A stretch of DNA of 64,000 nt from Bacteroidales bacterium UBA4295. GTDB taxonomy: Bacteria > Bacteroidota > Bacteroidia > Bacteroidales > Paludibacteraceae. The DNA lies in assembly GCA_002395805.1 (NCBI GenBank), contig DGVB01000012.1, positions 71,127 through 135,126 of the forward strand. The letters run 5' to 3'. The notes beneath the pieces were generated by a model. It did no database searches. It saw nothing but the letters and a program-made list of their open reading frames with translations, and was not told the origin of the DNA. The translations under genes were made by a program, and so were the position numbers. This document shows positions 34,493 through 43,825 of this stretch, piece after piece. The stretch's first letter is position 1; each line of letters begins with the position of its first letter.

Positions 34493-36535
34493 ATGAAAAA
34501 GATATTTTTTACACTCCTGATTGCTCTCACGGCACAAGTGATGATTGCTGCGGATTCGTACTATTTCCAGCGCGCAGAGGAAGCATACAAAAACAAAGAC
34601 CTTGACCTGTGCCTTCGTTATTGCAAGGAAGGTGTCGGGAAAAACCCAAAAGACGGCAAATGCTGGGCGGTCATCGCGGAGATATACTCCAAACGCAAGT
34701 ATGCACGTTATGGCGAAGCGATGCAGGCCGCGGAAAAGGCCTTGGCCACCTTGCCGAAAAAAGACAAACAATGGATTCATTTTGTCCATGCCATCCGCGG
34801 AGATGTGTTCTACAAAGTAGAGAACTATCAGGCATCGAAAGAGGCGTATCTGGTGGCGCTCTCCATGCAGCCGGATAACACCACCTATATCTATGACGTA
34901 GCGGATGTGTGTTACCGGTTAGGTGAATACGAAGAGTCCGTCAAGTACTACAAACGATATCTGGAGCAGAGCCCGAACACCATTTATATCTATGGCGAAC
35001 TGGCATACGTCTATTACAAAGCCGGCAACCCAAAGGAGGCGCGGCGTTATAGCGATATGGCGAACACTTTAGCGCAAGGCGGTAATATCACGGCACACCG
35101 TGTGAAATCGCTTTTGGCTCTCGAGCAAGAGGATTATATCTCCGCCTGCCGCGAAGCAGCCCGCGCAATATTCATCGGCGAGACGTGGTACGAAGAAGGC
35201 GATACGCTCAATATCTTGTGTCCGGATCTGCTGATGGCAGCAATACGAACCGAGGTGGCGAAAGCACAGAAAGCAGTAGAGACGAACGCCACCGCAGCTT
35301 ATTGCGCATTCACAATGCAGCGTTACTGGGATGCTCTCTATTACCTCAACCGTAAGTTGGAACAGATAGACGCCCCTCAATCCGTTTATCCGGAGTTAGC
35401 ATCGGTTTATGAACGGGTAGAAGCGCTCGACGAGGCAGAGAAATACTACAGTCTGGCGCTCAAAACGGACTCGGCGGAACATATATGGCGTGGTCTGGCA
35501 CAAGTGGCAAGAGAGCGCGGAGAGTTCCTGAAAGCCAACGAATACCTGCGCAAAGCACTACAAGAGACGCCTGCCGAAGGAAAATGTTATTACCTCATCG
35601 CGCGCAATTTGTGCGAAGCAGGGCTGATGGATGAAGCCCTGATGACATTGGATACCGCCCGCGTATTGTTGGAGGACGAGGATTGGCTTATATCAGTTCA
35701 TAGCATCCGCGCGGAGATATTCCGCCGGAAAGGCGAGGAAGAGAACGTGCACAAAGAGATAGCGGAAGCACAGAAACTGCGCAAGCCGGACGACAAAAGG
35801 AGCGAGTTCTATGTCCTCGATGCACTATCAGGCGACACGGCTGCGCTCGCACGCCATGCACAAGAGATCGCGCAGGACAAGAAAGGACAGATGGACGGCA
35901 AATGGGGAACACTCGCACATGCGTACGCGATAGTTAAGGATAAGGCGCACACCCTCGATATGATTCGCCGGGACTACAAGGCAGGAAATTACAGCATACG
36001 GCTCATACAGACTTTGAGCCGCTATCAGTTCCTGAAAGATGACCCGGAGTTCAAAGCCTTGGTAGCCGGCTATGAAACCATGCTGGAGGAGAAATTAGCG
36101 GAACTGCAATCGCAGTCTGGCGACCAGGAGACGATACTGGACAAAGTGACAGAACTGCCCTTTACGCAGCAAGGCGGAGTCAACCGCGTACAATGTACCA
36201 TCAACGGTCTGCCGCTATATTTCGTCTTCGATACCGGCGCTGCAGATGTGTCCATATCAAGCGTGGAGGCGAACTTCATGCTCAAGAACGGCTATCTGAC
36301 CAACGCGGATTTTATGGGCAAGCAGAATTTCATGACCGCTACCGGGGAAATCCATGAAGGCACGACCATCAACCTGCGCGAAGTGAGGGTTGGCGATGTG
36401 ATTCTCAGAGACATCAAAGCATCTGTCATTAAAAACCAGTCTGCGCCCTTACTGCTCGGGCAAAGTTGTTTCCGACGTTTCGGGACAGTTGAGGTGGACA
36501 ACAAAGCGCAGGTCATTCGCCTGATAGCGAAATAA
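34493..36535 (+). CDS. TPR protein with C-terminal retropepsin-like aspartic protease domain
   Basis: 680 residues with a signal peptide (IFFTLLIALTAQVMIAA). TPR-like repeats run from about 22 to 540 (NYQASKEAYLVALSMQPDN, EYEESVKYYKRYLEQSPNT). The C-terminal domain (about 560-680) is a clan AA aspartic protease: FDTGAADVSIS with catalytic Asp580, a flap region TATGEIHEGTTI, and the APLLLGQSCFRRFG end motif. Such one-lobed proteases work as dimers. Periplasmic location is expected. Substrate unknown. It is preceded by a TPR-only paralogue and a paralogue with a decayed protease part. Confidence 0.9.
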   Translation: MKKIFFTLLIALTAQVMIAADSYYFQRAEEAYKNKDLDLCLRYCKEGVGKNPKDGKCWAVIAEIYSKRKYARYGEAMQAAEKALATLPKKDKQWIHFVHAIRGDVFYKVENYQASKEAYLVALSMQPDNTTYIYDVADVCYRLGEYEESVKYYKRYLEQSPNTIYIYGELAYVYYKAGNPKEARRYSDMANTLAQGGNITAHRVKSLLALEQEDYISACREAARAIFIGETWYEEGDTLNILCPDLLMAAIRTEVAKAQKAVETNATAAYCAFTMQRYWDALYYLNRKLEQIDAPQSVYPELASVYERVEALDEAEKYYSLALKTDSAEHIWRGLAQVARERGEFLKANEYLRKALQETPAEGKCYYLIARNLCEAGLMDEALMTLDTARVLLEDEDWLISVHSIRAEIFRRKGEEENVHKEIAEAQKLRKPDDKRSEFYVLDALSGDTAALARHAQEIAQDKKGQMDGKWGTLAHAYAIVKDKAHTLDMIRRDYKAGNYSIRLIQTLSRYQFLKDDPEFKALVAGYETMLEEKLAELQSQSGDQETILDKVTELPFTQQGGVNRVQCTINGLPLYFVFDTGAADVSISSVEANFMLKNGYLTNADFMGKQNFMTATGEIHEGTTINLREVRVGDVILRDIKASVIKNQSAPLLLGQSCFRRFGTVEVDNKAQVIRLIAK

Positions 36536-36581
36536 ATGAAAAAATGAAAAAATGAGAAAATCTAAAAATGTGAAAATAAGA
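36534..36581. repeat. period-8 tandem array upstream of ychF
   Basis: Six units of 8 bp (aaatgaaa twice, aaatgaga, aaatctaa, aaatgtga, aaataaga). It starts in the stop codon of the TPR-protease gene and ends two bases before the ychF start. Confidence 0.85.
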
Positions 36582-36583
36582 CT

Positions 36584-37690
36584 ATGAGTTTACAATGTGG
36601 AATAGTGGGATTGCCCAATGTGGGCAAAAGTACCCTGTTTAACTGTCTGAGCAACGCGAAGGCGCAGAGCGCGAATTTCCCATTCTGCACGATAGAACCG
36701 AACGTAGGTGTAATCACCGTACCCGACGAGCGGCTGATTAAGCTTGGCGAGATATGTCACCCCGAGCGCGGCGTCATTCCGACGACCGTTGAGATAGTCG
36801 ATATAGCCGGACTGGTCAAAGGCGCCAGCAAAGGGGAAGGATTAGGCAACAAATTCCTCGCCAACATACGTGAGACGGACGCCATCATTCATGTCCTCCG
36901 CTGCTTCGACGACGAGAACGTTGTCCATGTGGACGGGTCCGTCAATCCTGTTCGCGACAAAGAGATCATTGACGCCGAGTTACAGCTGAAGGACCTGGAG
37001 ACGGTGGAGAGTCGTATTCAGAAATGCGAGAAAGCAGCGAAAGCCGGAGGAGACAAGTTTGCCAAGTTGCAACTGGAGGTGCTCGTCAAATACCGCGAGG
37101 CGCTGTCTCAAGGCAAGAACGCGCGCACTGTGGAGCTGGAGAACAAAGAGCAAGAGACCGCAGCCAAAGACCTGTTTCTGCTGACCAACAAACCGGTCAT
37201 GTACGTCTGCAATGTCGATGAGGGTTCGGCGGTAAGCGGCAACGCCTACGTCGAGCAAGTGCGCGAGGCTGTCAAGGATGAAGATGCGCAGGTGCTGGTG
37301 CTGGCGGCGAAGATAGAGAGCGAGATAGCGGAGCTGGAGAGCTACGAAGAGCGGCAGATGTTCCTTGAGGAGATAGGTCTGCAGGAAAGCGGCGTGAACC
37401 GCCTGATCAAAGCCGCCTACGCCCTCCTCAAGTTGCGCACATTCCTGACCGCCGGATCGGACGAAGTGCGGGCATGGACGTTCCGCGAAGGCATGAAAGC
37501 GCCGCAGTGCGCGGGAGTGATCCACACGGATTTCGAGCGGGGATTCATCCGCGCGGAGGTAATCAAATACGAAGATTTCGTAGCGCTCGGCGGCGAAGCG
37601 CAATGCCGCGCTGCCGGCAAACTCGGCATCGAAGGAAAAGACTACCTCGTCCAGGACGGCGACATCATGCATTTTTTGTTTAATGTCTAA
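36584..37690 (+). CDS. ychF: YchF/Obg-like GTP- and ATP-binding protein
   Basis: 368 residues, usual length. G1 [12 protein letters not shown] at the N-terminus, switch region [13 protein letters not shown]3 [17 protein letters not shown], and the C-terminal TGS-like domain ([30 protein letters not shown]). [12 protein letters not shown] replaces the canonical NKxD, as is usual for YchF, which prefers ATP. It binds ribosomes. Preceded by a period-8 array and followed by a period-10 array. Confidence 0.97.
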   Translation: MSLQCGIVGLPNVGKSTLFNCLSNAKAQSANFPFCTIEPNVGVITVPDERLIKLGEICHPERGVIPTTVEIVDIAGLVKGASKGEGLGNKFLANIRETDAIIHVLRCFDDENVVHVDGSVNPVRDKEIIDAELQLKDLETVESRIQKCEKAAKAGGDKFAKLQLEVLVKYREALSQGKNARTVELENKEQETAAKDLFLLTNKPVMYVCNVDEGSAVSGNAYVEQVREAVKDEDAQVLVLAAKIESEIAELESYEERQMFLEEIGLQESGVNRLIKAAYALLKLRTFLTAGSDEVRAWTFREGMKAPQCAGVIHTDFERGFIRAEVIKYEDFVALGGEAQCRAAGKLGIEGKDYLVQDGDIMHFLFNV

Positions 37691-37727
37691 ATAGGAAGAC
37701 CTAGGTTGACCTAGAAAAACATAGAAT
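37688..37727. repeat. period-10 tandem array at the ychF / antiporter junction
   Basis: Units taaataggaa (containing the ychF stop), gacctaggtt, gacctagaaa and aacatagaat, ending eight bases before the antiporter start. Confidence 0.7.
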
Positions 37728-37734
37728 AACAATT

Positions 37735-38724
37735 ATGATACAATCATTATTAAATATCGGCTGGTGGGTGGCAGTAGTATTCATTATTGTCGGCTTCGTC
37801 GCTTTGGTTAAAGGTGCCGATTGGCTGGTGGACGGCGCATCGTCCATCGCCAAGCGGTTCGGTATCAGCGACTTAGTAATAGGCCTCACTGTAGTAGCCT
37901 TCGGGACGAGTATGCCGGAGTTTGTGGTGAACATGGTGTCGGTAGGACACGGCACGACGGAGTTGGCGATCACCAATATACTCGGCTCTAACATCATCAA
38001 CACCTTCGTCATACTCGGTCTAACGGCCTTGATCTACCCGATAGCAACGCACCGCAGTACCCGCAATTTTGACATTCCGCTTTCAGCGGCAGCGGGAGCT
38101 ATTGTGTTACTAATGATTATTCCTTTCCTGCCTCAGGAGGACGTCCCGGTCATCGGAAGAGCCGAAGGGTGTGCGCTACTCGCGCTATTTAGTCTGTTCT
38201 TGTATATTACCTTCCGCAACGCGAAAGCACAGGAGCACAGCAAGGAAGAAGAAGTGGAGGTAAAGGAGATGGGTGTGGGTAAAGCGGTGGTTCTGATTCT
38301 CGCCGGCATCGTCGGACTGGCGATAGGCGGCGAACTGATTGTGGACAGCGCAGTCGATATAGCCCATCGGTTCGGGGTATCGGAAGCTATCATCGGGCTG
38401 ACGATTGTGGCATTAGGGACATCACTACCGGAGTTGGCGACTTCCGTCATTGCGGCGTTCAAGAAGAACAGTGATATCGCGATGGGCAATGTGGTTGGCA
38501 GCAATATCTTCAATGTGTTCTTTGTTCTCGGCACGAGCGCAGCAATCCGCCCGCTACCGGCTTACCAGGGGATAGAGGTAGACGCACTCATGGCGGCTTT
38601 AGGCAGTTTCATCGTTTGGTTCGCGCTGAAGATCGACAAAGACAACAAACTCCCGCGGTGGGCAGGAGCTTTACTTTTAATCGTCTATGCAGGGTACCTG
38701 ACATATCGCTTGATGGCGATATGA
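37735..38724 (+). CDS. calcium/sodium antiporter (CaCA family, YrbG type)
   Basis: 329 residues, about ten membrane helices. The two inverted alpha repeats are clear: GLTVVAFGTSMPEFVVN in the first half and GLTIVALGTSLPELATS in the second, each with the cation-binding Glu. GNVVGSNIFNVFFVLG completes the second. It exchanges cations across the inner membrane. Last gene of the rightward run; it converges with a glycosyltransferase gene nine bases away, with no terminator between. Confidence 0.94.
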   Translation: MIQSLLNIGWWVAVVFIIVGFVALVKGADWLVDGASSIAKRFGISDLVIGLTVVAFGTSMPEFVVNMVSVGHGTTELAITNILGSNIINTFVILGLTALIYPIATHRSTRNFDIPLSAAAGAIVLLMIIPFLPQEDVPVIGRAEGCALLALFSLFLYITFRNAKAQEHSKEEEVEVKEMGVGKAVVLILAGIVGLAIGGELIVDSAVDIAHRFGVSEAIIGLTIVALGTSLPELATSVIAAFKKNSDIAMGNVVGSNIFNVFFVLGTSAAIRPLPAYQGIEVDALMAALGSFIVWFALKIDKDNKLPRWAGALLLIVYAGYLTYRLMAI

Positions 38725-38733
38725 ATTCCAAAT

Positions 38734-39573
38734 TTATAATTGATTGAAGCGTCTGCGCTCGGAATCGAAGAGCCAGCCGTATTTATTGAAATAGCGGCAC
38801 ATGTTTCGGATATGAATCCGGAGCATGTGTTTGTTTTTATAGGAAGCGCGGGCATGGTCATGCACAATCGTCCATGCGGGATGATAGAGCGTGAGGTAGT
38901 TACGATGGATAGTACGGGTGAGGTCAATATCCTCGGGGTACATAAAATAACGTTCATCGAAGAGTCCCGCCTCGACCGCTGCTTTGGTTCGCAGAAACAT
39001 GAAACATCCGCTGAGGTAGGGCGCGTTGACCGGTTTAGTCAGATCCAGATCAAGCATCTCGTAGCGCTTGTTGCGCCGTGCCATGAGGGCTGCGGGCAGA
39101 AACCGCCGGCCGAAGACATCAATCGGCGCAGGCAGTCGCTTGGCGAGGTACTGCTGTGAGCCATCCGGACTAAGCACTTTCGGCATCAGTTGTCCTACCT
39201 GCGGGTGCTCCAACATCCAGTCGTGCATAGCATCGATATCTTCGGCCTTGACACGGATGTCACTATTCATCACCAGATGGAAATCGGTCTTGTAGTACGC
39301 GCTCTCGCGCAGAGCGATGTTATGCGCACGGCCGTAACCGAGGTTCTCCGGCATATGCATATAGCGCAGTTTACGTGAGACCGCTTGCGCTGTAAGACCG
39401 CGTTGCTGTAAGACCGCTTGCGCTGTAAGACCGTCCTTCGGACTGTAAGAAGGTTCGGTATTATCCAGCAGGTATATCTTCCGCAGGTTCTTCACCCGCA
39501 GCAACTCTTCCACCAGCGGCAGCACCTGCTGTTCCCATGAAGGACGATATAGGACGATAGAGATATTTACCAT
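38734..39573 (-). CDS. family 2 glycosyltransferase (rhamnosyltransferase-like)
   Basis: 279 residues. GT-A fold: ISIVLYRP at the start, DNTEPSY, LGYGRAHNIAL and the donor/metal motif VMNSDIR, then FMYPEDIDLTRTIH, which is typical of rhamnosyltransferase-like GT2 enzymes. A repeat-coded insert (GLTAQAVLQQRGLTAQAV, bases 39381-39450) lies between the second strand and the LRYMHMPENLGYG motif. Last gene of the polysaccharide operon. The start is inside a period-7 array. Confidence 0.9.
   Translation of the reverse strand: MVNISIVLYRPSWEQQVLPLVEELLRVKNLRKIYLLDNTEPSYSPKDGLTAQAVLQQRGLTAQAVSRKLRYMHMPENLGYGRAHNIALRESAYYKTDFHLVMNSDIRVKAEDIDAMHDWMLEHPQVGQLMPKVLSPDGSQQYLAKRLPAPIDVFGRRFLPAALMARRNKRYEMLDLDLTKPVNAPYLSGCFMFLRTKAAVEAGLFDERYFMYPEDIDLTRTIHRNYLTLYHPAWTIVHDHARASYKNKHMLRIHIRNMCRYFNKYGWLFDSERRRFNQL
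39381..39450. repeat. 16-20 bp tandem family, in frame inside a glycosyltransferase gene
   Basis: Four units: ccgcttgcgctgtaaga (twice), ccgcgttgctgtaaga and ccgtccttcggactgtaaga. The reverse complement is the unit found five times in cca (49021-49107) and again at 52518-52610. Confidence 0.88.
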
Positions 39574-39601
39574 TTGGTCATTTACGATTTACCATTTATG
39601 A
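39566..39601. repeat. period-7 tandem array at a glycosyltransferase junction
   Basis: Units tttacca, tttggtca, tttacga, tttacca and tttatga. It contains the start codon of the gene at 39573 and the stop of the gene at 39596. Confidence 0.8.
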
Positions 39602-40363
39602 TTTCCTCAGGAACTGGCGCACTTTGCGCAGCTGTTTGCAGGCCACGGTGATATACCCCGCACCGACATGGTTCTTCTTCAGGACGATGTAGTCCTCCTG
39701 GGTCTTGGAGAGCCGCGCTTTGGTGTTCCTGTTACTTGCCCCGCCGGTTTCCATCTTCACCAGCACCTCGGGGATATAGCGGGAGTTATATCCGGCGGTG
39801 AAGATCCGAAGGATCATATCGTAGTCCGCCGATATCCGGAACCACGCATCGTATTCGCCGACTTCCTGATACACTTTCCTACGGACATAGAGCGTAGGAT
39901 GCGGAGGCATCCACCCGTACTTGAGCGCACGGGGATTGAAGGCATTGCTGACCCAACGCCTCGTCACTTTGTCGCCATGGCAGTACTGCAGATCGCCATA
40001 GACCACATCCACCTTCCCGTCCGCAAAAGCGGCTGCTATCTGCGCAACCGAATCGGGAGAATAGAACGCGTCGTCGGAGTGCAGAAATCCGATCACATCG
40101 CCCGTTGCCATCCGGATGCCTTTGTTCAGCGCATCGTATATGCCGCCGTCCGGTTCCGAAATCCAGCGCACTTCCTTCGTACATTGTACTTTGTCCCTTT
40201 GTCCTTTGGAATAATTTTCAATTATTTCCATAGTGCCGTCCGTAGAAGCGCCATCCACGATAATATGTTCGATATCATCGTAGTTCTGACTCTGCACACT
40301 CTCCAACGCCCGCGGCAAGGTCTTCGCCGAATTATAAGTGATGGTTATAATAGATATTTTCAT
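39596..40363 (-). CDS. family 2 glycosyltransferase (WcaA-like)
   Basis: 255 residues. SIITITYNSAKTLPRALESV at the N-terminus, EHIIVDGASTDGT, the GGIYDALNKGIRMATGD block, and the metal motif HSDDAF are typical of GT2 enzymes of surface glycan synthesis. A short insert QRDKVQCTK (bases 40179-40207, period 7-8) lies between NYSKG and EVRWISEPDGGIYDA, where relatives usually run straight on. It overlaps the upstream GT4 gene by 32 bases. Confidence 0.92.
   Translation of the reverse strand: MKISIITITYNSAKTLPRALESVQSQNYDDIEHIIVDGASTDGTMEIIENYSKGQRDKVQCTKEVRWISEPDGGIYDALNKGIRMATGDVIGFLHSDDAFYSPDSVAQIAAAFADGKVDVVYGDLQYCHGDKVTRRWVSNAFNPRALKYGWMPPHPTLYVRRKVYQEVGEYDAWFRISADYDMILRIFTAGYNSRYIPEVLVKMETGGASNRNTKARLSKTQEDYIVLKKNHVGAGYITVACKQLRKVRQFLRKS
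40179..40207. repeat. period 7-8 tandem array in frame inside a glycosyltransferase gene
   Basis: Units gtacatt, gtacttt, gtcccttt and gtccttt, coding for QRDKVQCTK on the minus strand. Confidence 0.8.
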
Positions 40364-41273
40364 AAGCTTTTTTTACTTGTTGATACGACTGGTCCCATGA
40401 GAACCGCTTGGCGTTCTCTATCCCTGCCGCTATGATTTTATCCGTAGGACGCAACAGCAGTTGACGCACTATATCCGCCATCTCCGCCGCCATCCGTTCC
40501 GGTGTGTCGTGTTGAATCATCAGTCCTTCCTCCCCTATGATCTCCGGAATAGACGAGTTATTCTGCGCGATCACTGGACACCCCGCTTTCTGTGCCTCCA
40601 GCACCGGAAGACCGAAGCCTTCGTAGTCCGATGGATAGAGCAGACAGAGGGCTTCGTTATAGAGTTTATTCAATTCCTCCTTCGTCACATTAGCCGCCGT
40701 GACCAGTTCGATACCCGTTAGTTGCGCCACATGCTGCGCTACGTCATAACGTTTGTATGCGGCTTTGCTGTTACCTACAAAGAGCAGGAATCCTTTCTTT
40801 TTGACCGATTTCATCGGATAAAAATCATCACTCACGCCGTTGTAGGCGATGGTAATCTGCTCCTCCGGATACCATGGATAGAACCTCAGCAGGTCGCGTT
40901 TGGTGTTCTCGCTGACGCATATCACCGCTTCGCTATGCCGCAATGCCCGCTCTTCTTCCCATAGGTGCACCGCCTTCGCCAAGCCGCGGCGGTAGAAATG
41001 ATAGGTCAGGTCGTGCACCGTCGTCACATTATGTACCCCTTTCTGCGGCAAGACACGGAAATAAGAGGAATGGAAAATCGCCGGTGTCTCTGCCTTGTAA
41101 GCGGGAACGCGGTACCGCTCCATGAATCGGGGAGCCATTTGCTCCTTGTAGTCCAACTCCGTCAAGCGCAGCGCGACGTCAGCGCGAGCTCGGCGCAAGT
41201 GTTCACTCCAAACAGTAGAGATTCCTCCATTTTGTTGGAGCATAAATATAATATTGTCAAGAACAATATTCAT
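40332..41273 (-). CDS. family 4 glycosyltransferase
   Basis: 313 residues with a GT-B fold. N-terminal part FMLQQNGGISTVWSEHL; the nucleotide-sugar part has LFVGNSKAAYKRYD and the GT4 motif LLYPSDYEGFGLPVLEAQKAG with the donor-binding Glu. It transfers a sugar in surface polysaccharide synthesis at the cytosolic face. The start codon lies in the period-7 array at 41267-41294, which also holds the stop of the upstream gene. Confidence 0.92.
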   Translation of the reverse strand: MNIVLDNIIFMLQQNGGISTVWSEHLRRARADVALRLTELDYKEQMAPRFMERYRVPAYKAETPAIFHSSYFRVLPQKGVHNVTTVHDLTYHFYRRGLAKAVHLWEEERALRHSEAVICVSENTKRDLLRFYPWYPEEQITIAYNGVSDDFYPMKSVKKKGFLLFVGNSKAAYKRYDVAQHVAQLTGIELVTAANVTKEELNKLYNEALCLLYPSDYEGFGLPVLEAQKAGCPVIAQNNSSIPEIIGEEGLMIQHDTPERMAAEMADIVRQLLLRPTDKIIAAGIENAKRFSWDQSYQQVKKAYENIYYNHHL

Positions 41274-41294
41274 TATTCTTTATTCATTATTCAT
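41267..41294. repeat. period-7 tandem array containing both a stop and a start codon
   Basis: Units tattcat, tattctt, tattcat and tattcat. On the minus strand it codes for the last residues MNNE and stop of the gene at 41280 and contains the ATG of the next gene at 41273. Confidence 0.88.
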
Positions 41295-42464
41295 TACTTT
41301 CTCCCACCTTGGCATAATAACTTCTTCGCTATAGGTAGCCTGCGCATAGGCTTGGGCTTTAGCTGCGCGCTCTTGCGCCTCGTCCGGATGAGCGATGACG
41401 TACAGAATCTGTTCCGCCAATTTTTCCACATCGTTGGCGGGCACAAGCCATCCCCTTCCGTCCGCTAACAGTTCCGCAGGACCCTGCGGGCAATCGAAAG
41501 CGATACAGGGCACTCCGCACCACATAGCCTCGATGAGCGCCAGAGGAAGACCTTCATAGCGCGAGGAGAGAACGAAGAGCGAAGCTTCGCTATATTCATC
41601 CGCAACATTCTCTGCACGACCAAAGAGAATAATATGTTGCAGCTGCAGGCTCTTCATCTGCGCCTCCAGTTCTGCCCGTTTGGGTCCTTCGCCTACGATC
41701 CGCAAAGTCCAATCCTTTGTACTTTGTACCTTGTCCCTTTGTACCCTGTCCCATGCCTGAAGCAGCAAGTCAAAACCTTTCTGCTCATGCAGCCTCCCGA
41801 CTGCAAGAACAGTCTTTGCCTTTTGTGCATTGTGCATTGTGCATTGTGCATTGTGAATTGTACATTGTACCTTATCGAACACGCATGGGTTCGGGATAAC
41901 AGTCACGTTCCGGCATCCGGATTCCTCCCACTCCCGCTTGTCCGCTTCGGTCAAGACGACCAGTTTCTCCAGTGGTTTGACTGCACGCACCAACTGCCAT
42001 GTACGGACACGGCCGAGCAAAGACCAGAACGGGCCTTTATGGTTCGCCATGAGCAGTAGACGGCGCTGGTCTTTGGCGAAATGCATCTCTGCGATCGTGC
42101 GGCAAGGCAGATGGCGCAGGAAAGCTATCTCTTTGCCGCAAAGGGAAATACAGAGGTCTATCTTCTTCGCGCGTATATATTCGGTTAGCGCGCACCTATA
42201 TGCACGCATACGACGCATATGCGCATAGTATTTCGTCAGAAGGGGCTTGGTATAGTCCGCATTGAAGTCTATATTCAGTTCCACCACTTTGACCTTTTCA
42301 GAGAGCGGAAAATAGCACTCCGAAGCACCAGCCGGCACCGGTTCGGTAGTGATAATCGTAATCTCATGCTCCGTATGCGCTGCGAGCCAGTTCACTTTCT
42401 GGGTCAGCACCCGCTCCATTCCGCCGGAGTTATAGAGATGAGGAATGCAATAGAGGATTCTCAT
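41280..42464 (-). CDS. family 4 glycosyltransferase
   Basis: 394 residues from ATG 42464, which overlaps the polymerase stop (ATGA); a longer frame from 42743 lies inside the polymerase gene. GT-B fold: LYCIPHLYNSGGMERVLTQK, TVLAVGRLHEQKGFDLLLQA and FVLSSRYEGLPLALIEAMWCG with the donor-binding Glu. Two repeat-coded inserts sit near the interdomain region: KVQCTIHNAQCTMHNAQ (41825-41873) and RVQRDKVQSTKD (41719-41754). The second splits the usual run to the LRIVGEGP motif. Confidence 0.93.
   Translation of the reverse strand: MRILYCIPHLYNSGGMERVLTQKVNWLAAHTEHEITIITTEPVPAGASECYFPLSEKVKVVELNIDFNADYTKPLLTKYYAHMRRMRAYRCALTEYIRAKKIDLCISLCGKEIAFLRHLPCRTIAEMHFAKDQRRLLLMANHKGPFWSLLGRVRTWQLVRAVKPLEKLVVLTEADKREWEESGCRNVTVIPNPCVFDKVQCTIHNAQCTMHNAQKAKTVLAVGRLHEQKGFDLLLQAWDRVQRDKVQSTKDWTLRIVGEGPKRAELEAQMKSLQLQHIILFGRAENVADEYSEASLFVLSSRYEGLPLALIEAMWCGVPCIAFDCPQGPAELLADGRGWLVPANDVEKLAEQILYVIAHPDEAQERAAKAQAYAQATYSEEVIMPRWEKVMNNE
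41719..41754. repeat. period 7-8 tandem array in frame inside a GT4 gene
   Basis: Units gtacttt, gtacctt, gtcccttt, gtaccct and gtcccat. Confidence 0.78.
41825..41873. repeat. seven perfect-length 7-bp units in frame inside a GT4 gene
   Basis: gtgcatt four times, then gtgaatt, gtacatt and gtacctt. The same gtgcatt unit forms a non-coding array at 60309-60343. Confidence 0.92.
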
Positions 42465-43825
42465 ACGGCTACCTCCTTCTTTTGAATATGCGTGATACCC
42501 ATCACAACCCATAGCAGCAAGAGACTCCAAGTAACCAGACGGGGGTCGAAGAGAAGCGGAGCACGGGGATAGATCAGGGCGTGTCCAACCAGTAGGAACG
42601 ACATCAGATACCAATAGACGCTGTCCTTTGCGCGATAGAAACTCTCTTTCACCCACAGGCCGATGAGGAACATCGCGATTGCAGTGCCTACTGCACCGAA
42701 CGAACGGTATGCTTCGCCGACCATGTTGGTGCCGGTCCCCCACTCCGCATCTGCTCCCAGGAACAGGTACGAAGGCAGGTCACCGCCGTGCAGCATCTGC
42801 GGAGGCAGGTCGGAATGTGCGATGATATATCCGCCCAAACCCGGTATAGGGGATGTGATATCCAGTGTCATACCGGTGAACCAGGTCAGGTCGTTCTCCT
42901 GCGCCCAACCGAAGAGACGGAAGAGGTTGACATCATTGACGATGAGGTCTTCGTATATATCCCAGAACTCCTCCAGTTTGGTGTGCGCCAGTTTGGCTTG
43001 CCATGCTCCCGGATCCAGTCCTTCGGTACGCAGCGTCATGACAAGAAAAAGCGCTATCGAGCCGCCCGCCACGAGCCCCACTACCTGCCACCATTTGAGA
43101 TGATAGACGTACATGCTGAAAGAGACAATCAGAATCAATGCCAGACTGACTGCCAGCTGACGGCTGCCGGTAGAGAGCAGAATCAGCATAAAGGCAGCGA
43201 TCACCGCCAGATAAAACCACCATTTCTGCTTCGGCAGACGGAAGATAAAAATCGCCATCAGGTAACAACCGATCGTGAAGATATTATTGAAATAACTATA
43301 TATCCCTACGTCGCGGAGGTTCGAGCCTTCGGCATAGACGCTCTGTAGCGCAGCCAGACCGCCGGTAATGACAAAGAGCAGCCAAGCCGCCATCGTAATA
43401 CCGAAGAACCATATATACTGTCTCATTGAGATGGTGAAAGTGGGTTTGTCCGGTTCCTCGCGATTCAGTTGTAGCAGCCGTGTTGCACCTAACATATACC
43501 AGGCGTATCCGAAATAGGCCAAAGCCGTGGCACGCGTTACATAATTATCGTTGAACGAGAAGGAGAAGAACGACCAGTAAATTCGGTCCGGATCCGGCGC
43601 ATAGAAAACCGGATAGACAAAATTGACGAGGAAAAAGGAGAGGGCGAAGAAGAACTCAAAGCCCAGCCAGTTCTTCCTTTTGTTGGTAGCAAAGAAAAGC
43701 ACGTTCTGCGCAATAAAGCACGCCATCAGCGTCACGCAATAGTCGTAACTATAGGTCCACGGCGCTTTGATATACAGCACCGTAGCGGCAATGGCGAAGG
43801 CTATATTGAGCAGATAAGTTAACAT
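42461..43825 (-). CDS. Wzy-like oligosaccharide repeat-unit polymerase
   Basis: 454 residues, about 11-12 hydrophobic helices, with a large loop between about residues 250 and 370 (GMTLDITSPIPGLGGY, GTGTNMVGEAYRSFG). The GTNMVGE motif followed by a membrane helix is typical of O-antigen/repeat-unit polymerases of Bacteroidetes. It would join lipid-linked repeat units at the periplasmic face. A flippase (Wzx) and ligase are not in the window. Confidence 0.85.
   Translation of the reverse strand: MLTYLLNIAFAIAATVLYIKAPWTYSYDYCVTLMACFIAQNVLFFATNKRKNWLGFEFFFALSFFLVNFVYPVFYAPDPDRIYWSFFSFSFNDNYVTRATALAYFGYAWYMLGATRLLQLNREEPDKPTFTISMRQYIWFFGITMAAWLLFVITGGLAALQSVYAEGSNLRDVGIYSYFNNIFTIGCYLMAIFIFRLPKQKWWFYLAVIAAFMLILLSTGSRQLAVSLALILIVSFSMYVYHLKWWQVVGLVAGGSIALFLVMTLRTEGLDPGAWQAKLAHTKLEEFWDIYEDLIVNDVNLFRLFGWAQENDLTWFTGMTLDITSPIPGLGGYIIAHSDLPPQMLHGGDLPSYLFLGADAEWGTGTNMVGEAYRSFGAVGTAIAMFLIGLWVKESFYRAKDSVYWYLMSFLLVGHALIYPRAPLLFDPRLVTWSLLLLWVVMGITHIQKKEVAV

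Noticed and set aside
42464-42743. N-terminal extension of the GT4 gene at 41280
   Set aside because: The extension is in another frame of the polymerase gene and lacks glycosyltransferase features; ATGA coupling at 42464 fits well.
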